Shown one piece after another: positions 25,208 to 37,443 of a stretch of 64,000 nucleotides of DNA (positions are counted from its first letter, which is position 1; the number at the start of each line of letters is the position of its first letter). The position numbers and the translations under genes are program-made. Source of the stretch: Membranipora membranacea (lineage: Eukaryota; Bryozoa; Gymnolaemata; Cheilostomatida; Membraniporidae); NCBI GenBank assembly GCA_914767715.1, contig OU612075.1, forward strand, positions 2,790,001 to 2,854,000, read 5' to 3'. Below the pieces are notes generated by a model. It was given only the letters and a program-made list of their open reading frames with translations. It was not told the DNA's origin and made no database searches.

Positions 25208-25869
25208 ATCCACATAAACCTGTAGATGGGATCATAGGCATCATACACAGGAATAAGCTGAAAGCTGATAGAATTAACCAACTTGAAGGGCTCCACATCT
25301 TGGAATCCTAATAGGAAAATAGGCTTGAATAACAGATTCACTTCAGATTCAGTGACCTCCCAGTCAAAATACTTTGTTATCGCAGATATTTGACTGTCTA
25401 CCAGAAAGCCTGAGTTAAATGTTCTGCCGTGCATGAGCATTGATTTTTTTATATAATGGCACTACTTATTATATAGTCGAAGTCACTGTCGCTGTAAATA
25501 ATATACCTCCGATTCTTAAGGCCAGGATTTTAATGTTCCTTCCTTAGCGCCATCATTTCTAACTCTATGGTCATTTCAATTTACCTTCATAAGTGATTCT
25601 GGTGTTGTACACACATTAATTATACAAGACCAGTATTACGTTAAGTGGTAGTAGGACCAATGAACTAAAGGTTTAGTTCATTGGTAGGACAGGCACTTTG
25701 TTATGTAGTGATTGAGTCCCTGAAATCCACTACCTACCTACCTTGTACCTTGCCGCGTTGATCATCAACTTCAATAGTGTATCACATCTGAAGACTTCGA
25801 CAATGTGGCATGTTCATAGTCAATTGTCGTTCCGGGTCAGTATAACATAACATCATGGGGAGTACCATC
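25208..25869. other. Upstream flank of cathepsin gene, no gene seen
   Basis: Contains the presumed promoter of the cathepsin O-like gene and ends at the 3' end of the retrotransposon remnant. No motif stands out. Confidence 0.4.
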
Positions 25870-27430
25870 ATAGTGCAGATTAACCTGGACTGCGAAGCAG
25901 CCTACTTTCACAACCCAATTGGTTCCACTTCTTTATAATGTCTATGAAGAAGGTACTCATGTGAGCTTTGGTATTGTGGTGGGTAGCAGCATACTGTTGG
26001 TTTTGCTTTCTTGATGTCACCCTTGCTGTTGATGGTTTCACATGTGGCTCAATGTCGACCCCGCTTTCTACAAAGTGCATGGCACGGAACATAGCAAGGC
26101 GTCTGTTGAGCCGTCTATCTGACAGAGGTTTCCACTTCAGTTTATTCAGCAATGCTGTGGTGGAGGTATGGCTGATTCTTGGTATGTTGAACACAGCCCG
26201 TGCAGCTTGTCTCTGTGAGGCTTCTAGTTTGGTGGCTTGTGTCTTCGGAAGAGGATCAAAGCTGCAGCTGGCATACTCCAGTATTGGTCGTATAAGCTGT
26301 TTGTATGCTCTAGCTCTCAGTGTGGTTGACTGGGGAGGGATAGTGCGTTTGATGAAGCACAATGTACTTGACGCTTTGGATGTTGTATAGTCAATGTGGG
26401 CATTCCATCGGAGATCAAGATTGGATTTCGACCCCGAGGTACTTGATGGTGCTAACATGGGGCATGTTCTCGTCATGGAGTGTATATACTCTCTGCGCTG
26501 CAGGTTTCTTCTTCCTGCTGAACCCTATCACCTCGCACTTTGATGGATTGAAGTGCATATCCCAGTCTGCCTCCCATTGTTCCAGGGAGTGTAGATCCAT
26601 CTGTAATTGTCTGTCGTTGTTGGTGTTCGTGTACACAATAGTGTCATCGGCAAACAATCGGACGTCACATTCAGCGTTCCGGGGCAGATCGTTGATGTAT
26701 ATGAGAAACAGTATTGGTCCCACCACGGAGCCCTGAGGGACGCCAGAAGTGACCTCACATGACTCTGAGATCTTACCCTCGAGTGCGACTCGCTGGGAAC
26801 GATTGTGTAGGAATGATTCTGTCCACCTGACTATCTGCTTACTGACACCTATCATTTTCATCTTGTCCAGGAGTTTAGAGTGATTTACTTTATCGAAAGC
26901 CTTGCTGAAGTCTAAAAGGCAGGCATCGATCTCATGTCCTTTGTCAAGGCTGTTAGATATAGCAGAAATCAACTCAATGAGTTGGGTTTCACAGCTCAGT
27001 CTAGGTCGGAAGCCATGTTGCTTGCTATAGAGAAGGTTGTTGCGACTAAGAAAGCGCATTAGATGGCGGGTCACGATATGCTCAAGCATTTTGCTGGCGA
27101 TACAAGTAGCCTAAGGCTCACTGGGCGATAGTTTACACATTGGTAGCGATCACCTTTTTTGTATATGGGCGTGACCAGCGCTTCTTTCCAGTCTTGGGGC
27201 ACTTCTCCAGTCTGAAGGGAGGTGTTGAAGATGTAGACCAGGGTATCTGCAATAGACTCAGCTCTTCTACTCCTAAAGATGGGTTTGGGCATTGTTTTAC
27301 TGCCCTACCTGTTGTTTTTATTTGTTGTTTGGTAGAAAAGAAACCAACCAGGGAATGCCAGTCAATCATCTCCAGCCTGTTGTGGAAAGTTAGACCTGTG
27401 ACATTGGTTAAATTTAGTAACAGTTCATGA
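25870..27430 (-). mobile_element. Non-LTR retrotransposon remnant (Jockey/CR1-like reverse transcriptase), broken
   Basis: On the minus strand, reverse transcriptase motifs run in order: WKEALVTPIYKKGD and NYRPVSL (about 27.1-27.2 kb), YSKQHGFRPRLSCETQL, DFSKAFDKVNH, SGVPQGSVVGPILFL and RLFADDTIVY. These are followed by the thumb and C-terminal region ending near 25880. The reading frame changes near 27.09-27.10 kb and again between about 26415 and 26476, so the protein is interrupted. No endonuclease domain is present, so it is 5'-truncated, as is usual for LINE insertions. The motif style fits the Jockey/CR1/L2 group; I cannot assign a clade. Confidence 0.85.
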
Positions 27431-28249
27431 TCAAACTCTTATTTGTTATGCAAGAATTGGATGAAGAAATTACAGAGGGGCACTGTATATTTTGCCATGT
27501 GTGTCCCTTAGGTAATATAAGGATGGAGTGGAGCATTCCACTCACTGAAAACAGTCAAGTTCAATCAATGTAGTCCATGCAGGAAGAGTTCTAGTCCCTG
27601 GTCAACTTTGAACTTTACCAAAAATCTCTAACAAAGATAGATAGGAAGGAAGGAGGCCTCTCTTGTGTCATCAGCTACCTACAATGTAATATTTCAGTTT
27701 AGCAATGCACTAGTTTAATAGTGCACCCAGGCAGGCAGCACACTCTAATTTCAGGGCTTTCATGGGTCAATATACCATCAATATGTACATGAAGCTTCTT
27801 ACAATGATAATTACCTAAATTGTATTTTATTTTGTATGCAGTTCTCTGTCATTTAGAGGTAATAAAAGTAATTAATGACTCTCAGGTCTATAACATTTGT
27901 ATGGGGTGTCAGGTGTACCCCCATCTATACATATGAATGTAGAGAAACTAGCTACTATGATTTGGGGAATCCCCGGTGAATGCTATTTTCAAAAGAATTC
28001 GCGAATTAGGTCAATATTTTGGACACGTGATCATAACAAACATAGATTTCAAGTAGATGATATAGAATTGGCCGGCGTGGGAAGGAGTAGACAACTACCA
28101 CTAATAAAACATATAATGTATTGAACCAGGTACAGGTGATTTAAATATCAGAGGAGTTTGCATTTGCACTTGGTATTAAGTTTGAAAGCTAACCTTGGTT
28201 AAAAAGGTTTTAAATCTTGATTGAAACAGCCCAGGGACTCATCCAATAT
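27431..28249. other. Intergenic, no gene seen
   Basis: No supported exon and no repeat structure that I can delimit between the LINE remnant and the satellite array. Confidence 0.4.
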
Positions 28250-29960
28250 GTTGAGTGAGTTGTCCCCTCTTTCATCAAAACAACCAAATCTATGTCATCC
28301 TAAGTAGTGTTATTTTACATAGATTTGGGGACTTAGTCTTCTCGGCTTGCTTTTTTCTCCGACGAACGAACCGCAGTGTCAAACATATCAAGCACAGTCT
28401 GAATCTGTGATTTACTGCAATTAATTCTATGTATATGTATATTCTTATGTATATGTAGTAAGTCAAGCTCAGGGGTTTGGGGGTTTCCAGCTTGTCTCAC
28501 TATCAAGGAGGATAGGGGGTGTCGCGGGCTGCGAGGGGAACTGATCCAATGCCTAAATGGCACATATAAAATATTTTTACAGCAATACATTGAGGTTTAC
28601 ATTAATTCGAAAGCTTGTAGTGCTTGATTAATACAAGGAGTTGGTCCCTGATTAATACAGACGAGAAGCGCCAAATCGGTTTTTTATGAGTGAGTTGTCC
28701 CCTCTTTAAACAAAACGCCCAAATCTATGTTATCCTACGTTGTGTTATTTTACATAGAATTGATGACTTTTTCTCCAGATAAAGTGAACAGCGGTATCAA
28801 ACATATCAAAAATATTGAACACGGTCTGAATATGTTATTGACAGCAATTGATTGTATTAATTCTTATGTATGCGTCGTGAGTCAAGCTGATAGTTTTGGG
28901 GGGTTTCCAACTGGTGTCATCGAGAAGGATACGGATGTCGCGGGTTGTAAGGGAAACTGATACAATACTTCAATGGTACATAAAACATTAAATTTACAGC
29001 AATACCTTGTGGTTTACATTCATTCAAAAGATTGCAGTGCTTGATTAATATAAAGAGTTGGTCCCTGATTAATACAGACGAGAAGCGCCAAATCGGTTTT
29101 TTATGAGTGAGTTGTCCCCTCTTTGAACAAAACACCCAAATCTATGTCATGTTATTTTACATAGATTTGATGACTTAGTCTACTTGGCTTGCTTTTTCTC
29201 CAGATAAAGCGAACAACGGTATCAAACATATTGAACATGGTCTGAATATGTGATTAACAGCAATTAATTGTATTAATTCTTATGTATGCGTCGTGAGTCA
29301 AGCTGATAGTTTTGGGGGGTTTCCAACTGGTGTCATCGAAGAGGATACGGAGTGTCGTGGGCTGTAAGGGAAACTGATACAATACTTCAATGGTACATAA
29401 AACATTAATTTTACAGCAATACATTGAGGTTTACATTCATTCAAAAGGTTGTAGTTCTTGATTAATACAGAAAGTTGGACCCCGATTAATACAGACGTGA
29501 AGCGCCAAATCGATTTTTTTTATGAGCGAGTTGTCCCCTCTTTGAACAAAACAACCAAATCTATGTCATCCTACGTAGTGCTATTTTACATAGATTTGAG
29601 GACTTAGTCTACTTGGCTTGCTTTTTTGCAATGATGAACGGGCAGTGTTACTAAAAAATCTTTATCGTATTAATTCTTATGCGTGTGTACAAAATGATGT
29701 AGTGTGTCTAACCAAAGAATTTTAATGATTGCAACTAGTGTCAACAGCGAGAATGGAATGTGCCATGAATAGTAATTGAATCATAAACGGTAGATGGTAT
29801 ATATATGAAACAGACGAGGGACGCCAAAAATATTTTTATGAGTTCACTCTCTGACCTACAACCAAATCTATGTCAAACTATGTAGGATTGAAAAACATAG
29901 ATTTGAAATTTTAGTCTATTTGACTGGATTTGCTTGTCAATTCACAAGCACATGAATTGC
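28250..29960. repeat. Tandem satellite, about five units of 315-435 bp, with conserved hairpin
   Basis: Units start near 28252, 28686, 29102, 29521 and 29836, with a start like GAGTTGTCCCCTCTTT in the first four. Just inside each is an inverted repeat AAATCTATGT ... ACATAGATTT with an 11-23 nt loop. The bodies share TGAACATGGTCTGAATATG, GTCGTGAGTCAAGCTGATAG and GAAGCGCCAAATCG. The last unit is short and diverged. No coding capacity seen. Confidence 0.85.
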
Positions 29961-30299
29961 TCAAGGTCTGTTTGACCAACTGCACTTAACCGTGTAAGTT
30001 CATATATTTTTATATAGAAATCAACTCAGTAGTGTTTGAAACCAAGGAGTAGAATGCAAAGATCAATTCCATGTTTTCTCACGCTAAACATAGATCTGAT
30101 TTCACTGATCAGAGAGTGGATAACTCTTTATGATGTCGATTTTGTTACGATACTAGGACTAGGATCTTGCACACTCAGGTCCTGAAAATATTCAAATATC
30201 TGTGTGACTAATTAAGTGATGTTCAACTAATATATTATTGAAGATATACCGATCACCTTCTTACATGTAAAAATAATACTGAAATAAAAAGCATAGAAG

Positions 30300-30440
30300 G
30301 CACAGAAGTCATGAGTTACAAAATTGAAATAAACAAGAGGTTTGTAGGTTTGCTTTTGAGAATAAAAGTTTATGTAAAAATACTGCATAGAAGGCATAAA
30401 AGTCATGGATTATAAAATTGAAATAAACAACAGGTTTGTC
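30300..30440. repeat. Short direct duplication
   Basis: Two adjacent near-copies of about 70 bp share AGTCATG(A/G)(G/A)TTA.AAAATTGAAATAAACAA followed by AGGTTTGT. Otherwise non-coding sequence between the satellite and the next gene. Confidence 0.55.
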
Positions 30441-30498
30441 TTTGAACATTTATAGGAAAATGAATGATTGTAAGGTATGCAAGTTTGTATGATACGTC

Positions 30499-33400
30499 TC
30501 ACAATGAGATTGACAACACTTCGTTTAGGTTTCTTCGGTATGCTTCTTCAGCTTCCCCAGGAGATACTTTGTCCGCTAGTTGAATGCCATTGATAATAGC
30601 CTAGAAAACAATAAAATCAGAGGTTAATTCAGCAAGGCAAGTGTATTTTGATATTTACCAACCAGGTCCAGACCAGAAAAGATGGAAGCTGAACATTGTA
30701 ATAATTATTCTTATACACATTGGAGAATGACTTTAGAGCTAAAACTTTAAAACCTTATGGATTCAATCATCTTGCCAATATGAGTACAACTGTAAAAGTC
30801 AGCAATGTGCCTTGCAGCTAGGATGATTGAAATGAAACAGGTTACCTTAATTCCAGTTCATAAAACAAGTTTCTCATTACTCTCTTGTCATTCAGATTGT
30901 GTTTGATCACAGAGTTAGAGTTAAAACCTCCAACTCCTTGATTTGATACGTATTTGAGGGCTCTATACGTGGTTGGACATCATATTTGTTTGCAGATGAT
31001 AATGGATATTTCAATGTTACATACTCCCTTATTTGTATGTCTGATCACTAGAACACCCTTTTGAAGTGCTGGTATGCTTACCTTAGGCAAGTAGTTGAAC
31101 CAAAACCAATCCTCTAGAGCAAATTTCCTGTTGGCTCCCACTATTCCAGCTCGTGCACATCGGAGCACTACTTTCGTAAATTTGTCATCCTGATAATAAA
31201 AGACACATCAACATAAATTTTGCAACTTTAAATATTTGATAAGAGAGAACCAAAACAGAAAGTAGAGGTCATTTTTTTAACATATTAGGTGTTATGTGCC
31301 CTTTGAGCATGTCAGCATAACTTCAAATTTATAATTCAGTGGTGTTGATCATGTTAAGGCCAAAGATTTATATTGTAACAAGCTGGTCAATGTTAAGTCA
31401 TTTGTATTAAAAGTCAGTTATTTCTCACCTGTTTATCACCAATCAATATTGGAGACATAGCAGCTCTCTTCAAGCGAGACATGGCCCCTTCAGTACCTTT
31501 TATAAATGTAGCTTCCTCATCTCCAGCTGCACACTTAACTGCTAGTTCTTGTAGCATTATCTGTAATATGAATAAAATAGGAGCATTGTCAATGGAACAA
31601 CTCAGTCAGGGGTCTTTCAATCAGAGTGTGACTGTGTGATGCACTCATTCAAATATCGCTCGTTTGGTCTTTCAAGTAGACAAATTTGTTCCCAAATCGC
31701 TCACTTTGAATGTATATAGTTTGTCAATGGGAGAGGGAGAGAGACCCTCGCAATTTTCATTTTACCTATGTTTAATTGTGCCATGATTTGTCATGATGGG
31801 GTATTTTATATATTGGCTATTCAGTCTGGTGACGAGGAAGTCTGGTGAGCTTTTTTCCCAAGAATGAATGGATAAATAAGGGATAGCTTTAAAAACACAA
31901 GATGACTAAACTGGGACAGGAAAGCAATTCAATATTGAACACCTTTGAAATTATGAAGAAATTGTCATTCATTGTAGCTGAAGGATATGTTGTGTGGCGC
32001 TAGGCCTTTTAGTGATTCTGACACTCCATGCCGGATTCCACAGAGCATTTGACTAGTCAGCTCAGAATCGGTCAGCTGTAACAATGTGGAGGGAGTTGAT
32101 AATAAGTTGGTGGTATACCAAGTGCTGTTGTGGCCACTACTTATTCAGAGATTTAAGCGAGTGATCAATTAATCGACCATGAGTTTGCTAACGTCAATGT
32201 CTAGAATATCACATTAAACAGTCTTTGTGCAAGCAATTTAATTTTTTTTATTAATGACTTTGATGAAAAATAGTTTTGTGTTCACCTTCCAAAAATAACA
32301 GAAAAGTTTTGTATCCTGGATGTTGATATTTATGGTATAAAAATAAAGCTCTAATCAGTCATTTGAAAGTCAAGAAGAGTGAAAACAAATTTGTATTTCA
32401 AATACTCTTTTAAACATAAACTCGAAAAAAATTATGTGGATGGACAAGTACTGCAAACTGCTCAGGATTTAAGTAGCAAGAAAAGGATTATTCAAACCTA
32501 ATACATATTGTATTTCATGACAACTGAACTCTAATGTTGATAATGCCCAAGGAGTGGGATTATGACTGTAATAAAACAAAAGACTTCCTGCAAACTGAGA
32601 ATCATACCTTGAAATTATCATAGAGTACCAGTTTTTTGATAGAAACTTTAGCCGGACAGTTCATCTTCATAGTGTTCTGAATGCGTATTCGTCGTTTCAC
32701 TGGATCAGGGTGATCCTAGAAAAGAAAAATCTCTTATCTTCATCAACTGTTGTTGTACAAGCAGCATGTTTGAGGTGTTACTATCTGTAGTCATCTCTTT
32801 GTCAGAAAATATTTCACACATACACCTTTTGGAACAATAAATTAGTCAGATGCCGCAATAATCCAATTGATCACATCACAGTACAAAAGCTTCGATCTTC
32901 AATTCTACTCTTACTCTAGGGTATATTTCTACAACCAGACTCAAAGCTTTTTACCCTGATTTCATTCTACCCAGCTACTTTATTACACAAAACGTCTTTG
33001 GTAGAGTAAAAATGAATGGATGTAGCACACCAAACATAAAATTACGCTGAGACTACCTAACATATCTAAATTGAAAAATTATTGGTAGAGACAACTGAAC
33101 ACCATATACATGTATCTATATATACATATATTATTATTCACACCTTTTTGTTTGCAACTTACAGTACGCTGCTCACAGAAACCTGGCCTTCTTTTCTTCC
33201 GATGCCTCCAATCCAGATACTGTGACCCCACAACCGAAAAAGCCTGGTGCACTCCGTCAATTCTCTCAATATATATTCTCTTTTGCAGGAGCCCTACAAA
33301 GAAAATAATTCAAGTATGATTTGTTAGTATTTGGTAGGAAACCATAGCCCCCAGCCCACTAGAAAATAATATTTCAGAGAATTACAACTCTTGATTTACT

Positions 33401-36400
33401 ATACCCAATAGTAACTAAGTTGCAACCATAGTAATTAAGTTCCAACTATAGATGAATGTGGATTCATCAAATTGTCTATTATTCTCTTTTGTGATATACC
33501 CAACCTAGGGTCACCAGTTCCAAACTTTGGTCCACTCTAGCTTATTGCAATTCTAATATTTAGAACCATCTATCAATTTAATTCTTCATCATAGGCATTC
33601 TACCTAGGCTCATCAATGTTACGGGATTGTGAATGTGTATTTAGCAGGCCCCCCACTTTGTTTGTCTGCTTGTGATTCACCTTTAATGTCTGATTCACCC
33701 AAAATTGTGGTGAGCACAGGAAGGTTGTCAACAAGGTCAAGCGGTGTTTGTGGTTCTGTTTGCTCATAAGGCCTCCTGGAAAGGCAATCAGCATTGGTAT
33801 TAGTTTTCCCACTTTTGTGTTTGATGTCATAGTTGTACGGCTGAAGCAATAGTGACCAGCGACCTAGTCTGCCCTTAGTGTCCTTTATGCTTTTCACTCA
33901 CTTGAGGCTAATGTGGTCAGTGAGCACCAAAAAGTGTTTATCTGCAAGGTAATGTTTGTATTTCTCTACTGCTGTAACCAGGGCTAGTCCCTCCCGGTGT
34001 GTTATAGAATAATTTTAAAAAAAAACAGTAGTATAGATCAGATGATCAGAACAACAGAAAGTAAGCTGGGTTTGGTGGAATAAGATATAAATAGATTTTT
34101 TTCAAGAAATCATAAATAGATGTCACTAGTTTTTAGGCCTTAGCAACTTGATTCCTTGTTATAGATGAGTGAGGTATTACTATTTGCTATGTCATTTGCC
34201 ATTTAAAAAAGATATGAGGCTGAATTTAGTACTCTAACGGAACATAATTAATATTTTGCATGACTTGCTTGTGCAGTTTCATAGCTCAATTGCCTAAAAA
34301 TTACAACACTTGATAATAACGATTTAAATTTTTTGACCATTACAGGCATTATATTTTACCAACAGGCTAGGTGATGCAGACCATTTAATTAAACCAGAAT
34401 GTCAAACTTAACCTAGAACAAAATTATTTTCATGACATTATTTTTGGCTTAAGATGGCTCCATCCATAACAGTTCTATTATTTAAAAAGATCAAACCAAA
34501 TCTGGGGCTGATAAATAAAGGTGTTTCTATTATATGTTGTAATTACAAAATAAGATTAAATTTTCATAAGCAGGATTAGATTCCTTACACAAACATAGAA
34601 CATATATGTCAGGCAGCTTGGCAATTATATTTGCTGGTATGAATGGAAACAGAACAATATCATTGATTACACCCATGCCTGCACCAAAGGTACTAGAGAC
34701 ATGGGGATGTTTCATACCCAATAAACAAAACAAACAGTGTCTCAGATGTTTTAGGTATCTTAGATGATAAACAATGCTCAAATTTAGATAGTGCAAAGCA
34801 ATAAAAGCTTCCACTCTTCAATAGAAAGATTATAACATCTGAAATATTCACATGTGTATGCCTTAAAACATCACTTATTGCTTGAATTTTGATTACTTTA
34901 GTGCATCATGGACAGTTATGTCAGCCATGAACTTGCTCTTGGCATTCTCCAGATTACCAATCATTGCGAGACTGAGAGTGAAGTAGATTGCTCTACCTGT
35001 TTTAATATTAATTAATGCTATATCCTTTCACCTGTTTGGTGAGGGAATAGTGTTCCAAAAGATTATCGTAATTTTATCCAGCTCTTTTCATTTAGAAGAT
35101 TGGTGTGCATATTCACACAACCATCCACCCCTACCCCCATCATCCCAGTCAATTTTTCTTCCTATAGAAATATGAGAGCAAATTGGTTGCAGAGAATTTT
35201 GACTTTTCTTATTATTCTATTCACAGACAATCTACCAAAATCACATATTTCTTGACTGATAGCAGTTAACTCAAGCTCTAGTTCCTACCGCCTAGGACTC
35301 CCATGTGATCTTTTAATCACTATAAAATATTGCTCTCAGCCATTTACCACCCTACGCAATAAGTTGACCGAAATATTCAATCCAAGGTTGATTAAAAGGT
35401 TGATAAAATCAAATGTCTTGTCACATGCCACATTCTGAAACATGGGCGCCAAAATTCATTGCCCTAGTAGCGAGGCTGCAATATCTGTGCCAGGTTGCTC
35501 TCTGTTTGCAGGCAGGTCGGAGCACAGCACTGGGGGCCAACCAAACCCCAGTAGTCGATGGACCGCAGTGGGATTCGAGCCCTCAACCTTCAGCATCTGC
35601 ATGCCAAAGGTGTGGTGCTCTAACCAACTGAGCCACCTCCTACTCAAAGTATCAAACACAGTAGGGATCGGATATGATGTCCCTCAAGTGATATTGTTAA
35701 TCAAAGTTTCCTGCTTGTTAGTTTTTTTTCCGAAAAGGGCTGGAATCTCTAAAAACTGCCTCCATATTGAAAAAAAAAGATTTTCTGGGAGAGGCCCTTA
35801 CCCCCTAGGATGAAGGCACCCATCCCGCCTGGCTCTACCACTTGAAAACCAATGGATACAGACCTGGATATTCCCTATTCTGTACCTCAAGTAAAATTTG
35901 TCCAAAAAGTGGTGCGGCCAATTGGTATGCTCCCGAACAAAAAGAGGCCAAAGCAGAAAAAAAGGTTTGAAAATGCCCTCAGCTCATCCATGACACCCAT
36001 TTTTTTTGCCTCTAACCCATCTCTATAGCTTCGCTAGGGAAATAATAATTATGAAAAGCCCATTATGAAGGGCTTGCCATAACTCAGTTAGCTGTCACAA
36101 TCCAATCAGGTTACTTACATTGCATTGAGATTTTTTTGTTGCATCGCTCTGCTTAAACCCTATCCCCCTCCTTGGAAATTGATATCATGCTGTGGATGGG
36201 CACACCACAGAAACCAACAACACCTTTCACAGCATATGACTACAAATTCAAACTCGATACAGTAGGATTCACTCACCAGCTTCCATATAATCTTCCAAAC
36301 TGTCACCAAACGATTTCTCCTGAGAAAATATAGAGAACTGAAGCTGATGTTCTGTCTCATACTGCCTTAGATGGTCTCTTGCTAACGTCTCATTAGTATG

Positions 36401-36502
36401 ATATGATACTAAATCCATTATGGCAGTCAGTCCAACACAAAATCCAATGCTTTTGCGGCAGCTTATGTCGCAGTTAAGAATGGGTTTGTTTCTCTTTATC
36501 AT
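30499..36502 (-). CDS. Six-exon gene, 268 aa, possible CARF/ALS2CR8-like protein
   Basis: Exons in transcript order: 36277-36502, 33163-33293, 32608-32715, 31429-31560, 31082-31189 and 30499-30600 (TGA). All have good GT-AG borders and an unbroken frame. Exons 3-5 have whole-codon lengths with phase-0 borders. Visible traits: a Cys-containing N terminus (NCDISCRKS), a basic patch (DWRHRKKRRPG), then RRIRIQ followed by MNCPAKVSIKK, and a helical C terminus ending LNEVLSIS. The 'R-R-I-R-I-Q ... C-P-A-K-V' block resembles the DNA-binding-like region of calcium-responsive transcription factor/ALS2CR8-type proteins, which are common in invertebrates. I hold that assignment loosely. Start taken at the first ATG of the open exon; Met29 (MDLVSYH) is an alternative. 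It is divergent from helicase A with 941 bp between the start codons. Confidence 0.7.
31600..31760. repeat. Dispersed repeat (CGCTCACT...GAATGTATATAGTT family), copy 1
   Basis: Carries TTTGTTCCCAAATCGCTCAC and GAATGTATATAGTTTGTCAATG, shared with copies near 39225-39450 and 42455-42645 in introns of helicase A. Lies in an intron of the 30499-36502 gene. Confidence 0.55.
33619..34008 (-). pseudogene. Ty3/gypsy-type retrotransposon fragment (RNase H region), broken
   Basis: The minus-strand translation shows HREGLALVTAVEKYKHYL and LTDHISLK, then an in-frame TGA, then RLGRWSLLLQPYNYDI and NADCLSRRP. These are the usual landmarks at the end of the RNase H domain of Ty3/gypsy elements. No integrase, LTR or other domain is nearby, so this is a decayed scrap in the first intron of the 30499-36502 gene. 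Confidence 0.85.
35460..35645 (-). mobile_element. tRNA-headed SINE, family 2, copy 1
   Basis: On the minus strand it reads GGAGGTGGCTCAGTTGGTTA (A box) and GGGCTCGAATCCC (B box), then a body with CCAGTGCTGTGCTCCGAC. The head is tRNA-like but the anticodon arm does not fold cleanly. A relative is at about 47090-47240. Confidence 0.7.
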
Positions 36503-36597
36503 ATACTAATAGGTACTAGGAAAATAAAAATGAATGTTCACTCTTGAAGAGCTTAATTACAAATGACATAGAACACGATTTACAACACACCAATGGA

Positions 36598-36643
36598 GTG
36601 AAAGTGAAAGCACTACATGTGAGCAGGGATGTGCTTTCACTTT
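36598..36643. promoter_or_regulatory. ISRE/IRF-like palindrome between two divergent genes
   Basis: GTGAAAGTGAAAGCAC (36598-36613) contains GAAAGTGAAAGC, an exact fit to the IRF-element pattern GAAA(G/C)(T/C)GAAA(G/C)(T/C). A complementary GTGCTTTCACTTT follows at 36631-36643, giving a 13-bp perfect inverted repeat around an 17-nt spacer. It lies 96 bp upstream of the 36502 start and about 0.8 kb upstream of the helicase A start. Factor binding is an inference. Confidence 0.45.
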
Positions 36644-37443
36644 ACCTTTAAATCTGTACTTGACCTATATTTTGAATTCTATGTCATTCAGGTTGGAAAA
36701 GAGGTTAAGGAGAAGACATCACAACAAGGGGGATTGAAGCCAATCAGGGCAATAAACAGAAAAGGTGAGACTAGTTTTCAGTAATCTGTAGAGTGATGCA
36801 GTCATAACAGGTATCTGCATCATGTCATACAGCTTCAAGGTCAGAGCAGTTCAGATAGACTCTGAACTTTCAGATTCTTATTTATTGGCACAAAAATACA
36901 TCTCATTTTGGAGTTTGTGGGAGATTGAACTGAGACTTGGAAATGCTTGGGGCATGTTCAGTCCCATAATGTCCCAGTGGAATGTCAACAACTGTATGAA
37001 TTGCTGCATTGGAATGTATTTGATGGATAGTTAAATCAAGAAGTTGACTCATTGTCACAGGTAGTCTGTCTTGACAAGATTGTCAAGTCGGGCTATGGAC
37101 GGTCCAGGTAGCACTATATTGAGCTAAGTTATGGAATAGTACTCTTCCCAATGATGGCTTCAAGAACCAGAGACCAGGTCAAATCCATATCATTAATTGA
37201 TAAGGTATAAAATTGGTTACATTATTGCAATCATAAGTAAGCTTGCATCACATATTGGTAGTTGTACTTGGATGTAGACTGTCTTGACAAGCTTTGTTGT
37301 TCTAATAAAGCTTGTCATGATGGATGGATGATGATAGTAAACATTGTTGATGTTACAAGATATGTTGAGTGTTTGACCTTGATTTTGAGTCGACAATAAT
37401 TTTTACCTAATTACGTTGATACCTCAGATCTCAAGGAGCTGGA

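Noticed and set aside
26362-27430. Plus-strand open frames across the retrotransposon
   Set aside because: They are antisense shadows of the reverse transcriptase.
28250-29960. CRISPR array
   Set aside because: The units are several hundred bases long in an animal genome, with no uniform spacers. It is a satellite.
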